Below are positions 1 to 6,997 of a DNA stretch of 56,373 nt, in pieces. Every line of letters begins with the position of its first letter. Within the stretch, counting starts at the first letter, position 1. The position numbers and the translations under genes were made by a program. The notes under the pieces are model-generated. The model did not search any database and had not been told where the DNA came from. It was given only the letters and a program-made list of their open reading frames with translations. The DNA comes from Alphaproteobacteria bacterium (GTDB lineage Bacteria; Pseudomonadota; Alphaproteobacteria; GCA-2731375). The stretch covers positions 1-56,373 of the forward strand of contig JAJFGG010000094.1 in assembly GCA_021776235.1 (NCBI GenBank), in the 5' to 3' direction.

Positions 1-1
1 C

Positions 2-46
2 GGTCCGGCCGGTGGCCTCGACAAGATCTATAAGATCGTTCCCTGA
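2..46 (+). CDS. C-terminal tail of a gene cut by the window edge
   Basis: An open frame from base 2 encodes 14 residues ending LDKIYKIVP and stops with TGA at 44-46. A rho-independent terminator follows at 73-110, which supports this being the real end of a gene. The next gene encodes a small c-type cytochrome, so a periplasmic dehydrogenase (for example a PQQ sugar-dehydrogenase type) is possible, but 14 residues cannot identify the family; this is only a guess. Confidence 0.45.
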   Translation, partial: GPAGGLDKIYKIVP

Positions 47-72
47 TCAATCACGGGAACAAATCGACCATT

Positions 73-110
73 CCAGCCCTTTTCCCAGCAGTGGGGAAAG
101 GGCTGGTTTT
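73..110 (+). terminator. Rho-independent terminator
   Basis: Arms at 73-86 and 93-106 (CCAGCCCTTT paired with AAAGGGCTGG, plus partly paired inner bases) enclose a short loop and are followed by TTTT at 107-110. It lies 27 bases after the stop codon at 44-46, so it most likely ends the gene cut off at the left edge and separates it from the cytochrome gene. Confidence 0.75.
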
Positions 111-132
111 CGATTGCCACAAGGAGACGGCG

Positions 133-489
133 TTGTTGCGATTTGTCATGGCATGGGCACTTGCATTCATGTTGGCCGGAACCGCTTTCGTCCTTTCAGG
201 CGGTGCTGTTGCCGCGGCCGGGGTCGAACTGACCGACGCGTTCATGAACGACCCGGACAATATCGCCCTGGGCAAGAAGCTGTTCGCGAAACAATGTGCC
301 CGCTGCCACGGCCGCAAGGCCTATCCGGGCAAGGCGCCGAAACTGAAAGAGAAGACCTACAAGCCGGAATTCGTTTACAAGCGCATCACCAAGGGCTTTC
401 GCGGCATGCCCGCCTGGAAGAGCCGCTACAACGAAAAGCAACGCAAGAGCCTCACGGCCTATATCATGAGCAAGGATTTTACCAACTAG
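133..489 (+). CDS. Small monoheme c-type cytochrome, exported
   Basis: The protein has an N-terminal signal peptide (hydrophobic stretch ending near AVAAAG), one heme-binding motif CARCH about 40 residues after it, and a probable methionine ligand in GFRGMPAW, as in class I cytochromes c. It is about 118 residues long, usual for a periplasmic electron carrier. I chose the TTG start at 133 because AAGGAG lies at 121-126, six bases upstream; ATG at 148 is the alternative and would leave a shorter signal peptide. It lies between a terminator and idi. Its redox partner cannot be seen; it could serve the enzyme cut off at the left edge or the acyl-CoA dehydrogenases further right, both guesses. 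Confidence 0.85.
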   Translation: MLRFVMAWALAFMLAGTAFVLSGGAVAAAGVELTDAFMNDPDNIALGKKLFAKQCARCHGRKAYPGKAPKLKEKTYKPEFVYKRITKGFRGMPAWKSRYNEKQRKSLTAYIMSKDFTN

Positions 490-536
490 ATCAAACAGTC
501 CAAGAATGGAATCATTTTTGCGCTGATAGTTTGATC
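489..536. promoter_or_regulatory. 8-bp inverted repeat upstream of idi
   Basis: GATCAAAC at 489-496 is repeated in inverted form as GTTTGATC at 529-536, spanning the gap between the cytochrome stop and idi. There is no T-run, so it is not a typical terminator. It could be an operator or an mRNA hairpin; an 8-bp match with a 32-base spacer may also be chance. Confidence 0.25.
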
Positions 537-572
537 GATTTCAAAGAGTTAGAGCGACTTGTCGGCGTTCAA

Positions 573-1193
573 ATGAACGCAGGTTGCTCCAGGACAGACG
601 GCGAAGGCATTGCAATCGTGAACACGGGCAAGGTGGTTTTGGCAGAAGAAAAAGATGCGGCGGCGCCGCAGACAATGGTTCTGGTGGATGCAGCCGATCA
701 GCAAATTGGTCTTTGCGAAAAGCTGGAAACCCACCGCCGGGGCCTGCTGCACCGGGCCTTTTCCGTGATTGTCAAAAATGCCGCCGGACAGATCCTGCTG
801 CAGCAACGGGCGGCCGGAAAGTATCATTCGCCGGGCCTGTGGGCCAACGCCTGTTGCGGCCATCCGGGCGCGGGCGAGGATGTGGGAGAGGCGGCGCGGC
901 GGCGACTGGGCGAAGAAATGGGGTTTGCCTGCGATCTGTACCCGGTCAGGCAGCATAGTTATTGCGCCGATGTGGGCGGCGGTCTGACCGAGAACGAACT
1001 TGTGCATGTCTTCTTTGGCCGTTTCAACGGTCCGGTCCTGCCGAACCCGGATGAAGCCGCCGACTATCACTGGTGGGCTCCCGATGCCCTGCTGGCCGAC
1101 GTGGCGGCCGCGCCGGGCCGGTACAGCGCCTGGTTTCGCGATTATTTGCATCATTTTGGCAAAGAGATCATTGCCTGGACGCCGGGGTCGTAG
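573..1193 (+). CDS. idi: Isopentenyl-diphosphate delta-isomerase, type 1
   Basis: The enzyme interconverts isopentenyl and dimethylallyl diphosphate in the cytoplasm, balancing the building blocks for prenyl chains. The 206-residue product has the Nudix fold: HRRGLLHRAFSV near residue 54, the catalytic-cysteine motif NACCGHP (Cys95), the Nudix helix around AARRRLGEEMGF (108-119) and the catalytic glutamate in TENELVH (Glu142, counted from ATG 573). The start is uncertain: ATG 573 has a poor ribosome site, while GTG 618 has GAAGG about ten bases upstream and gives a length closer to the family norm. It directly precedes eboA, and the cluster contains a UbiA-type prenyltransferase, so it may supply prenyl donors to that pathway; this is inference. 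Confidence 0.92.
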   Translation: MNAGCSRTDGEGIAIVNTGKVVLAEEKDAAAPQTMVLVDAADQQIGLCEKLETHRRGLLHRAFSVIVKNAAGQILLQQRAAGKYHSPGLWANACCGHPGAGEDVGEAARRRLGEEMGFACDLYPVRQHSYCADVGGGLTENELVHVFFGRFNGPVLPNPDEAADYHWWAPDALLADVAAAPGRYSAWFRDYLHHFGKEIIAWTPGS

Positions 1194-1243
1194 CAGCGGC
1201 GACGGTTTAGGTATAGGTTTGACGATTGACGGCAGGTTTGGAA

Positions 1244-1267
1244 ATGGAACCGACGGCGAAGCAATGA
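1244..1267 (+). other. Possible 7-residue leader ORF overlapping eboA
   Basis: ATG at 1244, seven bases after an AGG, encodes MEPTAKQ and stops at TGA 1265-1267, overlapping the eboA ATG (1264-1266) as ATGA. The eboA start itself has no good ribosome site, so translation could reach it by coupling. A similar arrangement sits in front of eboD. Such short overlaps can occur by chance, hence the low confidence. Confidence 0.25.
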
Positions 1268-1929
1268 GCGGCTGTTTTAGCGACATACTCTGGGCTCGAA
1301 TTGAAGGGCCGGCCAGAAACTGGCTTGCAGGGGCCTGGCCTGCCGCGGACGAGGCGCCGGCGATTGTGCGCTTTCGTGCGGCTTTTGCCGGTGCCGCGCG
1401 GCGCCTGCGCGACTGCCAACTGCAGGCTGAGGACATTCGGGCCCTGACCGCCGCCGGTGTGATCGGGGCCGAAAGCTGGCAAATCGACAATGTCGCGCGC
1501 ACGGCCCTTTTGCTGCGCGCCCTGTCCGCCCTGCCGGCGGCGGGGCATGCGGAGTTCGTCCGTCAGGTCTATTTGCGGGGCGATTACCGGGAGCAGGCGG
1601 CGGTCTTGCACAGCCTGTCATTTCTGCCCCAACCGGAGCAGTATCTGGAATTGGCCATCGATGCCTGCCGCACCAACGTACTGGATGTGTTCGAGGCGAT
1701 CGCCTGTGAAAACGCCTATCCGGCGGCCTACTTTCCAACGGCGAACTTCAACCAGGTGGTGCTGAAAGCCATCTTCATGGCGGTGCTGGTAGGGCGCATT
1801 GCCGATCTGGCCAGCCGTGTGACCCCGGAATTGAAGCGCATGGTTATGGATTTCGCCTCGGAGCGACGGGCCGCGGGCCGAACCGTACCTGACGATGTGG
1901 ATTTGATCGTGAACCTGGAGACCGCCTAG
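1264..1929 (+). CDS. eboA: EboA-like protein
   Basis: This 221-residue protein carries no catalytic motif I can name. It is helix-rich, without a signal peptide or membrane segment. Its identification rests on the neighbours: it stands before a TatD-like hydrolase and an alkaline-phosphatase-fold protein, facing a UbiA-like, a TIM-barrel and a sugar-phosphate cyclase gene, exactly the ebo gene set, and sequence features such as the FEAIACENAYPAAYF stretch fit the EboA domain as I remember it. Function is unknown in the family. ATG 1264 is taken as start; an in-frame TTG at 1219 is an alternative. The gap to eboB is 32 bases with AGGA before the next ATG, so the two are probably cotranscribed. 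Confidence 0.8.
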   Translation: MSGCFSDILWARIEGPARNWLAGAWPAADEAPAIVRFRAAFAGAARRLRDCQLQAEDIRALTAAGVIGAESWQIDNVARTALLLRALSALPAAGHAEFVRQVYLRGDYREQAAVLHSLSFLPQPEQYLELAIDACRTNVLDVFEAIACENAYPAAYFPTANFNQVVLKAIFMAVLVGRIADLASRVTPELKRMVMDFASERRAAGRTVPDDVDLIVNLETA

Positions 1930-1961
1930 GTCTCCTGGTTTTGCAACGATAGGAACAAGCT

Positions 1962-2852
1962 ATGAAAATGTTCGACCACCATATTCATATGACTTCGCGC
2001 ACCACTGACGATTATCAGGCCATGGCCGATGCGGGGATCGTCGCCATTATCGAGCCGGCCTTCTGGGTGGGGCAGCCGCGCACTCATGTTGGCGCCTTCG
2101 AGGATTATTTTCTCTCGCTGGTGGGCTGGGAGCGCTTTCGGTCCAGGCAATTCGGCATCCACCACTTTTGCACCATCGGCCTGAACCCCAAGGAGGTCAA
2201 CAATCCCGATGTTGCCGAAGGGGTGATGGAGCTGTTGCCGATTTATCTGGAAAAGGAAAGCTGCGTGGGCGTCGGCGAGATTGGCTTCGATGACCAGACG
2301 GCGGCGGAAACCAGACATTTCGAGGCCCAGATGCAACTGGCCATGGATTTCGATCTGCCGGTGCTGATCCATACCCCGCACCGGGACAAAAAGGCCGGCA
2401 CCGCGCGCACCATCGATTTGGTCAAGGCATCGGGTATTGAACCGGGGCGGGTGCTGATTGACCACAACAACGAAGAAACCCTGCCCCTGACCCTGGACAG
2501 CGGCTGTTGGGCCGGCCACTCCATTTACCCCAATACCAAGATGGACGAGGATCGTATGGCGGCCCTGGTGCAGCAATACGGGACCGAGCGGATTACCATC
2601 AACAGTGCCGCCGATTGGGGCGTCTCTGATCCCCTGAAGGTACCGAAAACGGTTGCCGCCATGCGCAAGGCGGGCATTTCCGAGGCCGATATCGAAACCG
2701 TGGTCTGGCACAATCCGGTGAGCTTCTTCGGGCAAAGCGGGCGCCTGGATCTGGGCGAACATGGCGAACGTCCGCGCATCGATCAATCGGAGCTGTGGGA
2801 AGGCAATTCGGTCCTGCGCGGCCAGGAAGCCGTCGTTGAGCCGGCGGAATAG
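1962..2852 (+). CDS. eboB: EboB-like TatD-family metal-dependent hydrolase
   Basis: The 296-residue product is an amidohydrolase-fold protein of the TatD type. Metal ligands expected for the family are visible: HIH (His7, His9), glutamate in GVGEIGFD (Glu106), HTPH (His137), a histidine in LIDHNNEE (His168) and aspartate in SAADWG (Asp219). TatD proteins are usually nucleases or hydrolases; the ebo branch has no established substrate. It is cytoplasmic by appearance. AGGA at 1951-1954 supports the ATG at 1962. It lies between eboA and eboF in one transcription direction with short gaps (32 and 34 bases). Confidence 0.88.
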   Translation: MKMFDHHIHMTSRTTDDYQAMADAGIVAIIEPAFWVGQPRTHVGAFEDYFLSLVGWERFRSRQFGIHHFCTIGLNPKEVNNPDVAEGVMELLPIYLEKESCVGVGEIGFDDQTAAETRHFEAQMQLAMDFDLPVLIHTPHRDKKAGTARTIDLVKASGIEPGRVLIDHNNEETLPLTLDSGCWAGHSIYPNTKMDEDRMAALVQQYGTERITINSAADWGVSDPLKVPKTVAAMRKAGISEADIETVVWHNPVSFFGQSGRLDLGEHGERPRIDQSELWEGNSVLRGQEAVVEPAE

Positions 2853-2886
2853 ACCGGACTGGCAGTCGCACCGGGGGGCATAGGTT

Positions 2887-4263
2887 TTGCAGCGTACGAT
2901 TGTTGTTCTGGTGGTCGGTCTGACGCCATCGTTGATGGGGCCGAACACGCCGAACCTGTCAAAATTGGCCCAGCGCGGCTCTATGCAGCCACTGCGCACG
3001 GTGACGCCGGCCGTCACCTGTGCGGCGCAATCCACTTTTGTTACCGGCCTGCCGCCCGATCAAACCGGTATTGTGGGGAACGGTTGGTATTTTCGCGATC
3101 TGTCGGAAATCTGGTTCTGGCGCCAGTCCAACAAACTGGTGGCGGGGGAAAAGATCTGGGATGCGGCCCGGGCTCGCGATCCGGATTTTACCTGCGCCAA
3201 GCTGTTCTGGTGGTATAACATGTACGCGGATGTGGACTGGGCCGTGACGCCCCGGCCCATGTATCCCGCCGATGGCCGCAAGTTGCCGGACATTCATGCC
3301 AAGCCGGAAAATCTACGCGGCGAATTGAACGGCACGTTGGGCCAGTTTCCGCTGTTCCGGTTCTGGGGCCCCGGCGCCGATCTTGTCGCCTCGGACTGGA
3401 TAACCCGATCCGCCTTGCATGTGCGCGAGACCCGGGATCCGACCCTGACCATGGTCTATCTGCCCCACCTGGATTATTGCCTGCAAAAATTTGGCCCCGA
3501 TGCCGCCGAGGTTGAGCCGGAGGTCAGGTCCGTGGATGCCCTGTGCGGCCAGTTGATCGAACAGGCGGACAAGGACGGCAGCCGCATCGTGGTGCTCTCG
3601 GAATACGGCATTACCAACGTCACCGGCCCGGTGCACATCAACCGCGCCCTGCGCCAGGCCGGCCTGCTACAGATCCGCGAGGAGGTGGGCCTGGAACTGC
3701 TGGACGCCGGCGCCTCCGACGCCTTTGCCATTGCCGACCATCAACTGGCCCATATCTATGTTCCCGATCCCGAACGCCGGGCCGCCGTCAAAGCCTTGAT
3801 CGAGGCGTTGGATGGCGTCGAGACGGTGCTGGATGAAGAGGGCAAGCGCAGCTATGGCCTGGCCCATGACCGCGCCGGCGATCTGGTGGCGATCAGCCGG
3901 GCCGACCGCTGGTTCACCTATTACTATTGGCTGGATGATGCCAAGGCGCCGGATTATGCCCGCACCGTGGAGATCCACCGCAAGCCCGGTTTTGATCCGG
4001 TGGAATTGTTCATGGATCCGGCCATCGCCATTCCGCAGCTGGCCATTGGCTGGCGTCTGGCGAAAAAAGCTCTGGGCTTTCGCACCTTGATGGACGTCAT
4101 CCCCCTTGATGCCAGCCTGGTCAAAGGCTCTCACGGCAGGATAACCGACCGGCCTGAAGACGGTCCCCTGATTATCAGTTCGGAGGCCGATCTGTTGCCT
4201 GATGGCGAAGTGCCGGCCACGGACGTGAAACAAATCGTCCTGAATCACATCTTTGGGCCCTGA
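2887..4263 (+). CDS. eboF: EboF-like alkaline-phosphatase-fold protein with altered metal ligands
   Basis: The 458-residue product resembles nucleotide pyrophosphatase/phosphodiesterases of the alkaline phosphatase superfamily: the nucleophile region reads AVTCAAQSTFVTG (Thr44 candidate), followed by DYCLQKFGP and SEYGI and a late SHG. Compared with catalytic members, the first-strand metal aspartate is replaced (VVGLTPS), the DxxGH histidine is Gln200, and DHG is EYG. Either the ebo branch binds metal differently or the protein is not a classic phosphodiesterase. The start is TTG 2887, eight bases after a GGGGGG run; no ATG fits better. It is the last gene of the + arm and converges on the kinase-like gene. 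No signal peptide is visible. Confidence 0.82.
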   Translation: MQRTIVVLVVGLTPSLMGPNTPNLSKLAQRGSMQPLRTVTPAVTCAAQSTFVTGLPPDQTGIVGNGWYFRDLSEIWFWRQSNKLVAGEKIWDAARARDPDFTCAKLFWWYNMYADVDWAVTPRPMYPADGRKLPDIHAKPENLRGELNGTLGQFPLFRFWGPGADLVASDWITRSALHVRETRDPTLTMVYLPHLDYCLQKFGPDAAEVEPEVRSVDALCGQLIEQADKDGSRIVVLSEYGITNVTGPVHINRALRQAGLLQIREEVGLELLDAGASDAFAIADHQLAHIYVPDPERRAAVKALIEALDGVETVLDEEGKRSYGLAHDRAGDLVAISRADRWFTYYYWLDDAKAPDYARTVEIHRKPGFDPVELFMDPAIAIPQLAIGWRLAKKALGFRTLMDVIPLDASLVKGSHGRITDRPEDGPLIISSEADLLPDGEVPATDVKQIVLNHIFGP

Positions 4264-4351
4264 CAACAACTTCACCAAGTCCCGCAAGGCGTCTCTCTGG
4301 GTTCCTATGGGTGCGGGTTGGTATAAATCGCTCTATTCCCAACAATCTGCC

Positions 4352-4885
4352 TCAGCTGTTTTCCACCCATTGCACGCGGCGAAATATTTCTTCCGCTATG
4401 TCAGGGATGGATCGTTGCTCAGTATCGACGGTAAAGTCACTTGGCGCCGATTTGGCGAGGGTGCCTGATAGTTCGTGAGACCGTTTTTCATACCACTTCC
4501 GTCTCGCGCCCTTTTCGCGCATTCGCACCCGTTCGATCAATGTCTCGTCCTGCGCCCGCAGCTGGCACACGGTTACGCGAGCGCCGGGTATTGCCTGCTT
4601 AATCTTCCTCACATCTTCTTCTGTTTCGATGACACGGGGGATGATCAGATTACGTGACCCAGATGCGGAACAATTGGTCCAAATGTCCCGCAAATTGAGC
4701 AGCGCAATCCTGGTTCCAAAACGGTCGCCCGCCGGGCGTGGATATGTTTCGGCAAGAGCATCCAAATCTACTTTGCTGTGAGCCATTTTGTGAGAATTCA
4801 GCAGGCCGCTTACCTCGTTGCCGGTGCTGGTCTTGCCAACCCCTACTGGGCCGCTAATAATTAACAGGCACACGGGTATAACCAT
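4352..4885 (-). CDS. P-loop kinase-like protein between the two ebo arms
   Basis: The 177-residue product begins with a hydrophobic strand and a Walker A motif GPVGVGKTS (residues 12-20), then VDLDAL and a basic segment RVRMREKGARRKWYEKR that looks like the lid of a small-molecule kinase (adenylylsulfate kinase, shikimate kinase or zeta-toxin type folds). I cannot name a substrate. The start ATG at 4885 puts the P-loop at the usual distance from the N-terminus; an upstream open frame runs into eboC and is a shadow. It follows eboC by 47 bases on the same strand, so it may be the last gene of that arm. Its base composition appears lower in GC than its neighbours, which hints at a later insertion. 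Confidence 0.7.
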   Translation of the reverse strand: MVIPVCLLIISGPVGVGKTSTGNEVSGLLNSHKMAHSKVDLDALAETYPRPAGDRFGTRIALLNLRDIWTNCSASGSRNLIIPRVIETEEDVRKIKQAIPGARVTVCQLRAQDETLIERVRMREKGARRKWYEKRSHELSGTLAKSAPSDFTVDTEQRSIPDIAEEIFRRVQWVENS

Positions 4886-4932
4886 TTTCAACGACGTTCC
4901 CGAATTCAGGTTTCTATAACGGGCTCTCGATG

Positions 4933-5790
4933 TTACGTACCCGGAATGAAGCGCTGGAAGGCCAGGGTCAGGACAAAGCAGGCCGCCGCGGCGATGGCCA
5001 TTTGCCCGGCCCCCATATAGGCGATAAAGACCGCATCCAGCAGGGACATGCCGGCGATCAGGCTGATCACCGCACGGGGGATGTCGCCGGGTTGCCGCCG
5101 CCACAAATACCGCAGGGCGTTGACCATCCACAAAACCAGGGCCGCGGCCAGTAGCATGGTCAAGGGACCGCTTTGTGCTGCCAGCCAGATTGCCGCCACG
5201 ACCGGCACGGCCAGAAACAGCAGGGGCCAGAGATTGGCGACCCGGCCCAGGTTTTCCTGCTTGGCGATGTAGGTCAGGCCGATCAGATAGCAAAACAACG
5301 CCAAGGCGCCCAGATACAGGACGGTTGGTGGTTGTGCCGTGACCAGAAACGCGGCGCCCAGATAGATCAGTACCCGGCACAGGCCCATCCAGGCTGGACC
5401 GAAGGGGTCTGATTTGTGCCGCCAGTCGTAATAGACGATGGCTCCGGCCAGGGCGATGCCGGTCAACCCCGGGCGCCAGCCCGGCCCCCACCAGAACAGC
5501 GCCACGATGCCCAGGGCCAACATGCCATAGCCGCAGGCATAAACGGTTCGGGCGCTGATCTGGCCGGACGGAATGGGCCGTTCAGGCCGCTCGACCGCAT
5601 CAATGTGCTGATCAAAGGCGTCGTTGAGATACATGCCGCCGATGTAAAACAGCGACATGATGAGCATCACGCCGATGCTGATATCCAGTGCGAGGCCGCC
5701 GCCGGCCAGAACCAGTCCGGCCAGACTGTTGGACCAGACGGTGGGCAGGTTCGAAACCCGGCCCAGGCGCAAAGCGACCTGCCAGTTCAC
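4933..5790 (-). CDS. eboC: EboC-like UbiA-family prenyltransferase
   Basis: The 285-residue protein is an integral membrane protein with about eight or nine hydrophobic helices. The first aspartate-rich motif of UbiA enzymes is clear, NDAFDQHID (Asn56-Asp64), and a second acidic site lies at DWRHKSD (Asp122, Asp128). UbiA proteins transfer prenyl chains from a diphosphate to an acceptor, here unknown. The ATG at 5790 follows the eboE stop by four bases, so the two are translated from one mRNA. The neighbouring idi fits a prenyl substrate. A member of the same superfamily with another acceptor (heme O, chlorophyll, menaquinone) is less likely because of the ebo context. Confidence 0.88.
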   Translation of the reverse strand: MNWQVALRLGRVSNLPTVWSNSLAGLVLAGGGLALDISIGVMLIMSLFYIGGMYLNDAFDQHIDAVERPERPIPSGQISARTVYACGYGMLALGIVALFWWGPGWRPGLTGIALAGAIVYYDWRHKSDPFGPAWMGLCRVLIYLGAAFLVTAQPPTVLYLGALALFCYLIGLTYIAKQENLGRVANLWPLLFLAVPVVAAIWLAAQSGPLTMLLAAALVLWMVNALRYLWRRQPGDIPRAVISLIAGMSLLDAVFIAYMGAGQMAIAAAACFVLTLAFQRFIPGT

Positions 5791-5794
5791 GGCC

Positions 5795-6997
5795 CTAGGA
5801 ATTCCGCAATTGATTTCGGGCCCATTGCATTTCCTTGACGATGTTTGTCACCACATCGTCGCGCCGGTGCTCTTCGGGCAGAACGTCCCAAGTGTAGGTT
5901 TCCACCTCCAGGTGCCGGGTCACCGGATCCCGGCGCTGCCGGGCCAGGAAGGTCTCGACAGCCGGGCGCGTGGTGGCGAAGCCGTCCAGGTCGGCCAGGA
6001 AAATCGGGACGTGGAAATGCACCCGCCATTCCGGCTGCTCGGTTTCCTTGAAAGCCTCGAAGGCATCACCCAGGTCCAGGTATCGATCCAGGCCGCGCGC
6101 GGAACTGGCGACCACTTGATGCAGATAGACGGCGTCGTCGAAGGGCCGGATACGTTCAATATCCGCCGCACTGACCCGGGGCAGGCGGATGCCGGCGCTG
6201 ACTTGTACTTTCGGAATAGCGATGCCGTTGGCCTGCAGGGCAGCGACGGCATCGTCGGGATCTTCGAACTCGACCGCGGCATGGCACAGGTCCAGGCATA
6301 CGCCCAAGTGGCGGTGTAGATCCGCCTCGGCCTCGGCCGGCGAAGCGCCTGTAAGTTTGGCCAATTGGGCGATGGCGGCGGCGCTGTACAGATAGGTTTT
6401 GAAAAAATCCACTGCTTCCTGAGTGGTTTCCAGCAGGCAACAAGGCTCCGGCTCCAACGCCAAGGCGATGCTCTGCCCCGTGTCCCGGCGCAATGCAACC
6501 AGATGCGCCGCGTGGCGTAGCAAATTATCGGCCATCGCCCTGATGGTATCGGGACTATTCACTTCCGGCTTAAAGCCCCCCGGCACCGTGGAGATGCTGC
6601 CGTCGACGCCCTCGGGCAACAGGCGGACCAGCAAATCGGCCAGTTGATTGGAATAGGCTAACCGCTCCGCCGTACGCCAGTCCGGTTGATAGACTCCCTC
6701 TTTAACCCGGGCCCCATGGAAGGTGCCATAGGGAAATCCGTTGATGGTGAAAACGTACAAGCCCCCGTTCGTCAGGATCTCCTGCAACTCGGCGAACGCT
6801 TCGGGTGCGGACAGATCCTGTGCAGCGACAGCCGAAAGACGCAGGCCGACGCCGAAATCCTGCTCGGGACAGAGCCGCGCCTTTACCGCCGGCAGGTGGA
6901 CGCGCAGGGCGTGGGCGACTTCTGACCAGGTCTCTCCGGGATGGATATTGGTGCAATAGGTCAGGTGGGCATCGCCCCTGTCCGGGCCAAGTATCAT
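5795..6997 (-). CDS. eboE: EboE-like TIM-barrel metabolite traffic protein
   Basis: The 400-residue protein resembles sugar phosphate isomerase/epimerase (xylose isomerase-like) barrels. Candidate metal ligands occur in order: Glu182/Glu184 in ALEPEPC, Asp236 and His239 in CLDLCH, Gln265 in KVQVSAG, His327/His329 in RVHFH and Glu366 in LEVETYTWD. The opening HLTYCTNIHPGETW and the closing VETYTWDVLP fit the EboE family as I know it. The start ATG at 6997 overlaps the eboD stop as ATGA, a strong sign of coupled translation; a longer frame to 7039 exists but would overlap eboD more. EboE reactions are not established. Confidence 0.88.
   Translation of the reverse strand: MILGPDRGDAHLTYCTNIHPGETWSEVAHALRVHLPAVKARLCPEQDFGVGLRLSAVAAQDLSAPEAFAELQEILTNGGLYVFTINGFPYGTFHGARVKEGVYQPDWRTAERLAYSNQLADLLVRLLPEGVDGSISTVPGGFKPEVNSPDTIRAMADNLLRHAAHLVALRRDTGQSIALALEPEPCCLLETTQEAVDFFKTYLYSAAAIAQLAKLTGASPAEAEADLHRHLGVCLDLCHAAVEFEDPDDAVAALQANGIAIPKVQVSAGIRLPRVSAADIERIRPFDDAVYLHQVVASSARGLDRYLDLGDAFEAFKETEQPEWRVHFHVPIFLADLDGFATTRPAVETFLARQRRDPVTRHLEVETYTWDVLPEEHRRDDVVTNIVKEMQWARNQLRNS

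Noticed and set aside
12-572. Long open frame running into idi from base 12
   Set aside because: It reads through the terminator and the cytochrome gene in another frame; the Nudix protein starts near 573-618.
4886-5491. Upstream extension of the kinase-like gene
   Set aside because: It overlaps eboC on the same strand in another frame and has no family features; ATG 4885 gives a normal P-loop position.
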